A DNA stretch of 7,743 nucleotides, from NCBI GenBank assembly GCA_007116095.1, contig SKJD01000347.1:1-7743 (forward strand), written 5' to 3'. Position 1 is the first letter of the stretch. Every line of letters starts with the position of its first letter. The notes beneath the pieces were generated by a model. It saw only the letters and a program-made list of their open reading frames with translations, did not search any database and was not told the DNA's origin. The translations under genes were made by a program, and so were the position numbers. This DNA comes from Candidatus Hydrogenedentota bacterium. Its GTDB lineage: Bacteria; Hydrogenedentota; Hydrogenedentia; Hydrogenedentales; SCBR16-9. Positions 1 through 4,530 of this stretch are shown piece by piece.

Positions 1-50
1 GAAAGCACTACACCATGTTCGGCTTGAATATTCCCGGTTATGGCGGGTAG
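1..50 (+). CDS. Possible C-terminal end of an unidentified upstream gene
   Basis: Reading from base 3, the window opens with about 15 codons ending in TAG at 48-50; the peptide tail is KHYTMFGLNIPGYGG. This would be the last part of a gene that starts before the window. The support is thin: another frame is open until the TAA at 122-124, and 15 residues are too few to assign a family. In favour of the reading, the next gene has its own ribosome binding site about 65 bases downstream, leaving a normal-sized spacer. No function is proposed. Confidence 0.22.
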   Translation, partial: KHYTMFGLNIPGYGG

Positions 51-128
51 AGTTTGGAGCGCACAGACCGTATCGATCCGGAATTTGCCCTCATTTTACC
101 GCAAACCCCATACAGGAGACATAATATC

Positions 129-452
129 ATGAAGTATCTGTCGTCCTTCTTTTTTGCTGTATTCCTAATTTCCGGATCTCTCTAGGCACAAGGCATGACC
201 GTGGTCAATGTGTTGAAGGCTCCGGAGGCGTTGGTGGCGAATGACCGTGAACAGGCGGCGCAGAACACCAAGCACATCGCGGAGATCATGGCGTCACTGC
301 CGGGAGGTGGCGCGGTCTATTTTCCGGCGGGCGATTACTATTTTCAGGGTGTAGTTCTGATATTACCGCCAGGTCAACACATTATCAGGCATTTTCGAAT
401 CGTTTTTCCCATTCAGTGGAGCGAGAAAGACAATTGTTGTAAAAATCCGTGA
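129..452 (+). pseudogene. Broken secreted pectate-lyase-like (beta-helix) protein
   Basis: A good Shine-Dalgarno sequence (AGGAG, 114-118) precedes ATG 129. The first 18 codons encode a typical signal peptide (Met-Lys, then a Phe/Leu/Val-rich core, then SGSL). Codon 19 is an in-frame TAG (183-185), and the same frame continues with AQGM. A one-base change from a Ser, Leu or Trp codon would explain it; TCG (Ser) would give an Ala-X-Ala-like cleavage site just before the Gln. The following 60 or so residues contain GGGAVYFPAGDYYFQG and VVLILPPG, the pattern that opens pectate-lyase-type parallel beta-helix domains. From about base 380 the resemblance fades, and the frame stops at 450-452, just before a repeat cluster. 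A complete member would run for several hundred residues. I read it as a pseudogene with two lesions, a nonsense codon and loss of the 3' part. Amber suppression, or translation from ATG 195 without a signal peptide, is less likely. Confidence 0.6.
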
Positions 453-489
453 TTTTTTCAATAAAACACCTGAGAATCCCCACATCGTC

Positions 490-509
490 ATTCCTGCGCA
501 GGCAGGAAT
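490..509. repeat. Short palindromic intergenic unit (CCTGCGCAGG type), copy 1
   Basis: ATTCCTGC (490-497) and GCAGGAAT (502-509) form a perfect 8-bp stem with a 4-nt loop, flanked by CGTC and CCAG. A near-identical unit lies in the opposite orientation at 4198-4215, and related forms occur at 614-631 and 3707-3718. Such short GTCATTCC...GGAAT hairpins are a familiar class of dispersed intergenic repeat in beta- and gammaproteobacteria. No coding function is visible. Confidence 0.6.
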
Positions 510-610
510 CCAGTATCGCGTGAAAACATAACAATACAGCAATTAAGCCGCATGTTGTGGCGCATGGTCGCAAGGCCTGGTAACGGTATCCCATGTTAAA
601 TCAACGAACT

Positions 611-680
611 GGTTCCCTGCCTTCGCAGGGATGACGTGGGTGGGAAAACCCACCCACACGGGCGAACACAAGGTTCGCCC
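611..680. repeat. Tandem array of three perfect hairpins
   Basis: Three uninterrupted stems follow each other almost without spacers. TCCCTGC 614-620 pairs with GCAGGGA 625-631 (loop CTTC). GTGGGTGGG 636-644 pairs with CCCACCCAC 649-657 (loop AAAA). GGGCGAAC 660-667 pairs with GTTCGCCC 673-680 (loop ACAAG). The first and third recur next to the other 178-bp element copy (3679-3718), so they are modular repeat units. No T-run follows, so they are not ordinary terminators. Confidence 0.6.
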
Positions 681-858
681 TCCGGCTCAACCCCGGGCTA
701 TTCATCCGTAACCCCTGCCGGGGTTAGTCGTTGTGTCGTATTGAATTGATAGTCAACCACAACGGCAATGTTAAATTACGAGCCTAAATGAAGCATCATG
801 TTGCCACTGAATGAATGGTGTTTGTCCAAAATTCCTGAAAAATCGACTTAATCAACAG
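681..858 (+). repeat. 178-bp dispersed element, copy A
   Basis: This stretch aligns without a gap to the reverse complement of 3721-3898. By eye about 25 of 178 positions differ, roughly 86% identity, with the differences mostly in two inner blocks (738-745 and 771-796). Near one end AACCCCGG (689-696) and CCGGGGTT (718-725) can form an 8-bp stem with a 21-nt loop, preserved in both copies. The other end is the conserved AAATCGACTTAATCAACAG (840-858). I see no open frame kept in both copies, no transposase and no clear target-site duplication. It may be a MITE-like element or a structured-RNA repeat; its class is not established. Confidence 0.7.
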
Positions 859-1017
859 ACCCCTTCGCAGGCATGACGGACGTGGGGCTGTGTTGTATGG
901 GCGTCTCCCTGTGGGCGCCCTGGGCAGGCATGGGGGCCTACCCTACTTCGCAACGCCATATAACAAGTCTACTTGATCGGTACTATCAGAACGGCGGCTG
1001 TAAAAAAGCGCAGCCAT
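859..1017. other. Non-coding repeat debris, no gene seen
   Basis: The first 27 bases (CCCCTTCGCAGG and GACGGACGTGGG) are a degenerate continuation of the homology with the other repeat cluster. They are followed by GC-rich inverted stretches around 899-945 (GGGCG...CGCCC, and GGGCAGG...CCTACCC with one mismatch). A 76-codon open frame crosses this part but has repeat-like composition and no ribosome binding site, so I do not call it a gene. Confidence 0.45.
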
Positions 1018-1059
1018 ACAAAAAGCCCCTGCACCACCACAATCGGGGTACAGGGGCTT
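1018..1059 (-). terminator. Rho-independent terminator of the RRM gene
   Basis: On the minus strand AAGCCCCTG (plus 1051-1059) pairs with CAGGGGCTT (plus 1023-1031). This gives a perfect 9-bp GC-rich stem, extendable by three pairs after one mismatch. It is followed at once by a run of five T on the minus strand. It lies about 97 bases past the RRM stop codon, in the right orientation. Confidence 0.75.
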
Positions 1060-1156
1060 CAAAACAGTTGTCCGTCGTGTCAATTGCTACGCGGACAGTG
1101 TAGGGATAGTGTCGTACTTTGAACTACGGCGATGTGCCGTAGTAGGGAATATCCCC

Positions 1157-1420
1157 TTAGTAACGACGCGGACGCGGCTCACGCGGGCGGGCCTCATTGA
1201 CCTTCAGCTCACGCTCGTCCAACGAGCTACCGTTCAGGGCATTGATGGCGTCCTGCGCATCGTTGTCATTCGCCATTTCGACGAAGCCAAAACCGCGCGA
1301 ACGCTGTGTTTCGCGGTCCTGAATGATGCGAACCGAGTCTACATCACCGTACTGTGAAAAGGCGGCATGCAAATCGTCTTCGGTCGTGCGAAAGTTCAGG
1401 TTGCCTACAAAGATGTTCAT
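1157..1420 (-). CDS. Small RNA-binding protein with a single RRM domain
   Basis: An 87-residue protein that is almost entirely one RNA recognition motif. RNP2 is IFVGNL (residues 3-8) and RNP1 is RGFGFVEM (42-49); their aromatic residues stack on bases of single-stranded RNA in this family. The C-terminus is short and basic (EARPREPRPRRY), without the long Gly-rich tail seen in many relatives. I start at ATG 1420 because AGGAG lies 10 nt upstream (plus 1431-1435) and the RRM begins at once. An upstream in-frame ATG at 1507 would add a Pro/Cys-rich segment unlike the family and lies within the leader. Bacterial single-RRM proteins of this type are cytoplasmic and in several bacteria are cold- or stress-induced RNA chaperones; that role is inferred here. 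The gene is monocistronic, with its own promoter and terminator. Confidence 0.93.
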   Translation of the reverse strand: MNIFVGNLNFRTTEDDLHAAFSQYGDVDSVRIIQDRETQRSRGFGFVEMANDNDAQDAINALNGSSLDERELKVNEARPREPRPRRY

Positions 1421-1634
1421 TCCAAAAGATCTCCTGTGAATGAAATACAAGATACGGAAGCAGGCGGGGGGAATCAGGTCAAAGGCGGGAAGGCAGGCAG
1501 TGAACAAACCGCACGGACATTACCGGGAATCGATCTGAAGCCGCTGCAAGTCGCGGCCCGTATTTCAAATTGCTAAATGGCTACCGTCCCCGCCCCACCA
1601 AGGAGCATGAAGGTACAAGTAGCGCTTAAAACTG
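1421..1634 (-). promoter_or_regulatory. Long 5' leader of the RRM gene
   Basis: If transcription starts about 7 nt after the predicted -10 box, the leader is about 214 nt. It contains a possible stem, GCCGC/GCGGC (plus 1540-1544 and 1553-1557), and pyrimidine-rich stretches, and ends in an AGGAG ribosome binding site. Long leaders are known on cold-shock genes, where they act as RNA thermosensors. Whether this one does so is inference. Confidence 0.4.
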
Positions 1635-1640
1635 TGTCGA

Positions 1641-1669
1641 ACTTTAGCACATATCACCCCCCAAGTCAA
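1641..1669 (-). promoter_or_regulatory. Sigma-70-type promoter of the RRM gene
   Basis: On the minus strand the -35 box is TTGACT (plus 1664-1669), the spacer is exactly 17 nt and the -10 box is TAAAGT (plus 1641-1646). The -10 box is preceded by TGC, an extended -10. Just upstream lies an A-rich tract (plus 1671-1690) resembling an UP element. It is the most convincing promoter in the window. Confidence 0.65.
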
Positions 1670-1835
1670 GTTTTTTTCTCAGAAATTTTAGAACCCGTTT
1701 TGGGGGCCACGGCGCAAGCGTTGGAGGAAGGTGTGAATGGGCGTGGACGGGACGCGAGCACGGGGAAATCCGGCTGGTTTGTTCTGCTTGCAATGGGACC
1801 TGGCAAGAAACCTGTCTCCAGATTTGCGGTCTGAC

Positions 1836-1865
1836 TTGATATACTGGCCGGGCGGCTTTTACAAT
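1836..1865 (+). promoter_or_regulatory. Possible promoter of the hemolysin III gene
   Basis: TTGATA (1836-1841) and TACAAT (1860-1865) are spaced by 18 nt and would start a transcript near 1872, giving a leader of about 110 nt. Other TATACT boxes at 1840-1845 and 1870-1875 lack a good -35 partner. Divergent from the RRM promoter about 170 bases away. Confidence 0.35.
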
Positions 1866-1982
1866 ACGCTATACTTATCATGGCAGCCTTGTGTCATGTT
1901 TACTGGCAAGGGTGGAAGGTTTCTTTTAGGGCTTCTCGCATGGGCCTGAATGCCCTGTCCCCCTCCCCTTCCGCATTAAGGT

Positions 1983-2681
1983 ATGGGCGTATTCATGAGA
2001 AAGGATGCGAAGTCGACCATGTCGGCACAATCACGTTTATATACGTTGGGCGAGGAAATCGCCAACAGCATCACCCACGGGATAGGCGCGCTGTTGAGCG
2101 TCTTGGGCATGTCGGTGCTGCTGGTGCAGGCCAGCATCAACGCAGATCCCTGGCATATGGCGAGCGCAGCGGTATTCGGCGCTTCGCTTATTCTGATGTA
2201 TTTTGCGTCAACGCTGTACCACGCCCTGCCCCACTCCAGGGTGAAGCAGGTGCTGCGCGTGATGGACCATTGCGCGATTTACTTTTTGATCGCAGGCACC
2301 TACACCCCGTTCTTGTTGGTCAACATGCGGGGTCCGTGGGGCTGGTCGCTCTTCGCCTTTATTTGGGGCTGCGCCATTATTGGTTGTCTGTACAAAATTT
2401 TCGTGCGTGCGGCGTACAAGCATAAATGGATGGACCACATTTCCACGGCGATATACATCATGATGGGCTGGGCCTTGCTGGTGGCGTTGCGACCGGCGAT
2501 GGAGCTTATCCCGGGGGAAGCCCTGTTGCTGTTATTGATTGGCGGACTGGCCTATACGGGCGGGGTGGCGTTTTATCTCTGGGAGAAGCTGCCCTACAAC
2601 CACGCTATCTGGCACCTCTTTGTGCTCTGCGGCAGCGCCGTTCATTTCGGCACGATTTACACCTATATCCTGCGCGCTTGA
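1983..2681 (+). CDS. trhA: Hemolysin III / TrhA family seven-helix membrane protein
   Basis: A 232-residue, very hydrophobic inner-membrane protein of the PAQR/hemolysin III superfamily. The family signature is intact: GEEIANSITHGIGA (residues 23-36), SxxxH in TLYHALPH (S76, H80), Asp95 in the MDHCAIYFLIAGTYTPF helix, and HxxxH near the C-terminus (H207, H211). In this superfamily the Ser, Asp and His residues form a buried zinc-dependent, hydrolase-like site. About seven transmembrane helices are visible, and the length is normal. Bacterial members are linked to membrane homeostasis; the hemolysin name comes from one Bacillus protein, so toxicity should not be assumed. The start is uncertain: ATG 1983 has AAGG only one base away, ATG 1995 has it 13 nt away, and ATG 2019 gives the most family-like N-terminus (MSAQSRLYTLGEEIA). 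No clear partner gene is adjacent. Confidence 0.93.
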   Translation: MGVFMRKDAKSTMSAQSRLYTLGEEIANSITHGIGALLSVLGMSVLLVQASINADPWHMASAAVFGASLILMYFASTLYHALPHSRVKQVLRVMDHCAIYFLIAGTYTPFLLVNMRGPWGWSLFAFIWGCAIIGCLYKIFVRAAYKHKWMDHISTAIYIMMGWALLVALRPAMELIPGEALLLLLIGGLAYTGGVAFYLWEKLPYNHAIWHLFVLCGSAVHFGTIYTYILRA

Positions 2682-2953
2682 GCGTCAACGTTTGCCGGCA
2701 TCCCACAGTTATGTTTGGTGCAGACCATACAAGGCGATCCGGGGCCGGCGCGATGGGCGCTGTGCTCGTAACCACGCTGTACCGCATGATTTGAAGTACT
2801 GCTGGAACTCCCGGCGCGGCAGCAGGTATACTACACCATAAAAATGCACACCGTCGGGGTGTGTCACCTTTGAAATACGCGATTATTTCAACCTTTTTTT
2901 CAAACCACAAACTTGTAGCACCAAAAATCGTTGTACGTAGGGAGACCCCAGGC
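2682..2953 (+). promoter_or_regulatory. Spacer with two hairpins before the secreted-protein gene
   Basis: No gene is visible in this spacer. A stem CACACC/GGTGTG (2847-2852, 2858-2863) has a T-run only when read on the minus strand (complement of 2840-2844), where no gene needs it. A perfect 8-bp stem TTGAAATA/TATTTCAA (2870-2877, 2884-2891) is followed after two bases by seven T (2894-2900). That could be a weak AT-rich terminator for the hemolysin III gene or a palindromic operator. A TATACT box lies at 2827-2832 without a good -35 partner, so no promoter is called. Confidence 0.35.
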
Positions 2954-3460
2954 ATGAAGAAAGTATTTGTTGCAGCCCTCTTGGCCCTGGCGCTGGCTTT
3001 GCCGCTCGCTCTGAGCACCGGCTTCGCCGCGGAACATGAAGAAGACGGTGTGCCCATCACGGTAACTGGCGTGAACTATTGCCTGCTATGCAATCTGGCC
3101 GAGCATGACGCCGCCGAAGCCGATAACAACTACGCCAAGCTGAATGCGCTGAAGGTGCAGTCGGCGGTCTGCGCCGATGGTGACGCCATCGAAGCGCTGG
3201 AAGGCAAGACCCTGCACTACCTGCCGACGGAAACTGCGTTGGCCCTGCTGGCCGATGACGCCCACCGGGATCAGGTGGTCGAAGTCAGCGGTGTCTGGTA
3301 TCAGAACGCCAGCACCCTGGCCGTGGAAAGCTTCGAAGCCGCGGAAGGCGAAGCGGGCGATGAAGATGGTGGTGAAGGCGGCGATGATGACGATGACTGG
3401 GGCTGGGACGACTGGGATGACCTGCCGGTCGGCTCCATGAGCGGTCAGCAAATCCTCTAA
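2954..3460 (+). CDS. Secreted small protein with CxxC motif and Asp/Trp-rich tail
   Basis: A 168-residue protein of no family I recognise. Residues 1-26 are a classic Sec signal peptide (MKK, an Ala/Leu core, then STGFAA before Glu27), so it is exported, presumably to the periplasm. The mature part has YCLLC (Cys43, Cys46) and a third cysteine, Cys73. A segment VVEVSGVWYQNASTLAVESFE (about 108-128) reads like a beta-strand, Gly turn and strand, as in small OB-like or beta-barrel domains. It ends in a strongly acidic low-complexity tail (131-157) with a run of five Asp and three Trp. The CxxC could bind metal, form a disulfide or bind a cofactor; it is not CxxCH, so it is not a c-type heme site. 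The start is supported by AGGGAGA (2939-2945), 8 nt before ATG 2954. An upstream frame extension to 2861 is rejected because it would bury the signal peptide. A strong terminator follows, so this looks monocistronic. Confidence 0.85.
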   Translation: MKKVFVAALLALALALPLALSTGFAAEHEEDGVPITVTGVNYCLLCNLAEHDAAEADNNYAKLNALKVQSAVCADGDAIEALEGKTLHYLPTETALALLADDAHRDQVVEVSGVWYQNASTLAVESFEAAEGEAGDEDGGEGGDDDDDWGWDDWDDLPVGSMSGQQIL

Positions 3461-3501
3461 GGCTGCGCGACATAGCGGCAATCTGACATATTGCGTTTCT
3501 T

Positions 3502-3539
3502 ACGCGGGTGGATTCTTCGAGTCCATCCGCGTTTTTTTT
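3502..3539 (+). terminator. Strong rho-independent terminator
   Basis: ACGCGGGTGGA (3502-3512) pairs with TCCATCCGCGT (3522-3532) in an 11-bp stem with one G-U pair and a 9-nt loop. A run of eight T occupies 3532-3539. It lies 41 bases after the stop codon of the secreted-protein gene. Confidence 0.88.
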
Positions 3540-3592
3540 ACGGCGCGGGCTGGTCTTGCAATGCGGGATAGCACAGGGGCTATGTCTGTGTA

Positions 3593-3629
3593 TTTATCCG
3601 CCGATGACGCCGATAAACGCAGTTTTTTT
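3593..3629 (+). terminator. Possible second, weaker terminator
   Basis: TTTATC (3593-3598) can pair with GATAAA (3612-3617), with two further pairs after one mismatch. Seven T follow at 3623-3629. The stem is AT-rich and the T-run begins 5 bases after it, so this is at best a back-up to the strong terminator just upstream. Confidence 0.3.
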
Positions 3630-3630
3630 G

Positions 3631-3651
3631 GGTGAAATTCTGATATTACCG
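3631..3651. repeat. 21-bp direct match to the lyase pseudogene
   Basis: This segment matches 348-368 at 19 of 21 positions, both reading GGTG, two differing bases within the next three, then TTCTGATATTACCG. At 348-368 it lies in the pseudogene and encodes part of the VVLILP beta-helix segment. Neither flank is similar. It may be a gene relic or a repeat boundary. Confidence 0.35.
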
Positions 3652-3678
3652 ATCATTACGATTCAGTATGTTCCGTAG

Positions 3679-3718
3679 GGGCGAACCTTGTGTTCGCCCA
3701 CGTCATCCCTGCGCAGGG
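3679..3718. repeat. Pair of palindromic units beside element copy B
   Basis: GGGCGAAC (3679-3686) and GTTCGCCC (3692-3699) form a perfect 8-bp stem with loop CTTGT, the reverse complement of the hairpin at 660-680. It is followed by the 12-bp palindrome CCCTGCGCAGGG (3707-3718). The same units lie around copy A, but in a different order relative to the 178-bp core. Confidence 0.6.
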
Positions 3719-3720
3719 GG

Positions 3721-3898
3721 CTGTTGATTAAGTCGATTTTTCGAGAATTTTGGATAAACACCATTCATTCAGTGGCAACATGTTTCTTCAAATAGCCACG
3801 GGGTTCGGCATTGCCGTTGTGGTTGACTATCTACTTTGCACAACACTACGACTAACCCCGGCAGGGGTTATGGATGAATAGCCCGGGGTTGAACCGGA
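3721..3898 (-). repeat. 178-bp dispersed element, copy B (inverted)
   Basis: The reverse complement aligns with 681-858 over 178 positions with no gap. The stem CCGGGGTT/AACCCCGG is kept (3854-3861, 3883-3890), as is the terminal CTGTTGATTAAGTCGA. Best-conserved blocks are the hairpin end, the GTTGTGGTTGACTAT block and the stretch 3721-3782. A small GGGCG/CGCCC hairpin (3899-3913) adjoins it, where copy A has the longer GGGCGAAC hairpin. Confidence 0.7.
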
Positions 3899-3913
3899 GG
3901 GCGTGCAACGCCC

Positions 3914-4260
3914 ATAGGCGATACACCGGGAACCGGTTCACAAAGAAAAATCGACCCTGAAGGGGGCGCGGATGATCAAACAAAACAACAGGTCACCATC
4001 TTAGGCAACGCTTTCAGCGTAGCGGAGGTGGTGTTGTCGCTTACCCAGGGTAGGCCTTGCCCTTGCGGTCAAGTCCAACCCTGGGCTGTATTTGGAAGAG
4101 CTCCTTCGGAGCAACAATATCCGGTAACTTTGGGTCTTTGCGTTAAAAATTGGCGCGTCATAATCATCCGTGATCACACTGCCGTCGAGGTTCTGGTTTC
4201 CTGCCTGCGCAGGAACGACGGGGCTGGATGCCGGCCAGCGTCCAAAGAAATACATCGTAG
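3914..4260. repeat. Structured non-coding stretch with hairpin series
   Basis: No gene is visible. It holds a 10-bp palindrome GAACCGGTTC (3930-3939). Three stems follow: ACGCT/AGCGT (4008-4012, 4016-4020), CCCAGGGT/ACCCTGGG (4044-4051, 4078-4085) and GCTCC/GGAGC (4100-4104, 4108-4112). The last palindromic unit is TTCCTGC/GCAGGAA (4198-4204, 4209-4215), an inverted match of the unit at 490-509. Short open frames on both strands here lack ribosome binding sites and are shaped by the palindromes. Confidence 0.5.
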
Positions 4261-4350
4261 AAAATGCGTTCTATTTGCGCATTATCGCATGTGAATATCC
4301 TGTTTTGTGTAGCCAATACCCCTTTTTCTGCCGTAATTCCGGCGTGTACC

Positions 4351-4380
4351 TTGAGAAAGCAGGTGCAAGTTGCCTAAAAT
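4351..4380 (+). promoter_or_regulatory. Likely aceE promoter
   Basis: TTGAGA (4351-4356) and TAAAAT (4375-4380) are separated by 18 nt. A start near 4387 would place the first leader hairpin at the very 5' end of the transcript and give a leader of about 144 nt. No PdhR-type operator (ATTGGT...ACCAAT) is visible. Confidence 0.45.
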
Positions 4381-4387
4381 GATAGTG

Positions 4388-4441
4388 TAAACAAAGCCCG
4401 AGACGATATTTTGTTTATTACAAGGTTCTCGGACATTTTTT
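4388..4441 (+). promoter_or_regulatory. Two overlapping hairpins in the aceE leader, attenuator-like
   Basis: Stem 1 is TAAACAAA (4388-4395) with TTTGTTTA (4410-4417), a perfect 8 bp. Stem 2 is CCGAGA (4398-4403) with TCTCGG (4427-4432), followed after three bases by six T (4436-4441). The left arm of stem 2 lies in the loop of stem 1, so they compete or form a pseudoknot. Stem 2 with its T-run resembles a weak intrinsic terminator before aceE. A regulatory role is inference. Confidence 0.4.
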
Positions 4442-4471
4442 CTCACTAAACGTAAACCGTGATTGAAGGGA

Positions 4472-4487
4472 GATGTCCTCCGACATC
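4472..4487 (+). promoter_or_regulatory. Leader hairpin with anti-Shine-Dalgarno loop
   Basis: GATGTC (4472-4477) and GACATC (4482-4487) form a perfect 6-bp stem closed by the loop CTCC. The loop is complementary to GGAG (4520-4523) within the aceE ribosome binding site. Loop pairing could affect translation; this is inferred from complementarity only. Confidence 0.3.
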
Positions 4488-4530
4488 GCCCGCGAACACG
4501 CTCTCAAGCGTAGATTAGGGGAGTTACCCC

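Noticed and set aside
873..1103. 76-codon frame after repeat copy A
   Set aside because: It runs through repeat debris and the RRM terminator and has no ribosome binding site.
1421..1507. N-terminal extension of the RRM protein to ATG 1507
   Set aside because: The extra 29 residues are unlike RRM proteins and lie in the leader; ATG 1420 has a good AGGAG and starts directly at the domain.
1880..2425. 181-codon plus-strand frame overlapping the hemolysin III gene
   Set aside because: It overlaps a gene with clear family motifs in another frame and shows no motif of its own.
2605..3060. 151-codon minus-strand frame between hemolysin III and the secreted gene
   Set aside because: It overlaps both supported genes, is Ala/Arg/Ser/Pro-rich without a motif, and has no ribosome binding site.
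470..4240. CRISPR array suggested by recurring short palindromes
   Set aside because: The units are irregularly spaced, vary in sequence and orientation, and have no equal-length spacers or cas genes nearby.
4001..4294. Overlapping 84- and 88-codon frames on opposite strands
   Set aside because: Both pass through palindromic repeat units and lack ribosome binding sites; peptides such as FPACAGTTG are typical translations of these repeats.
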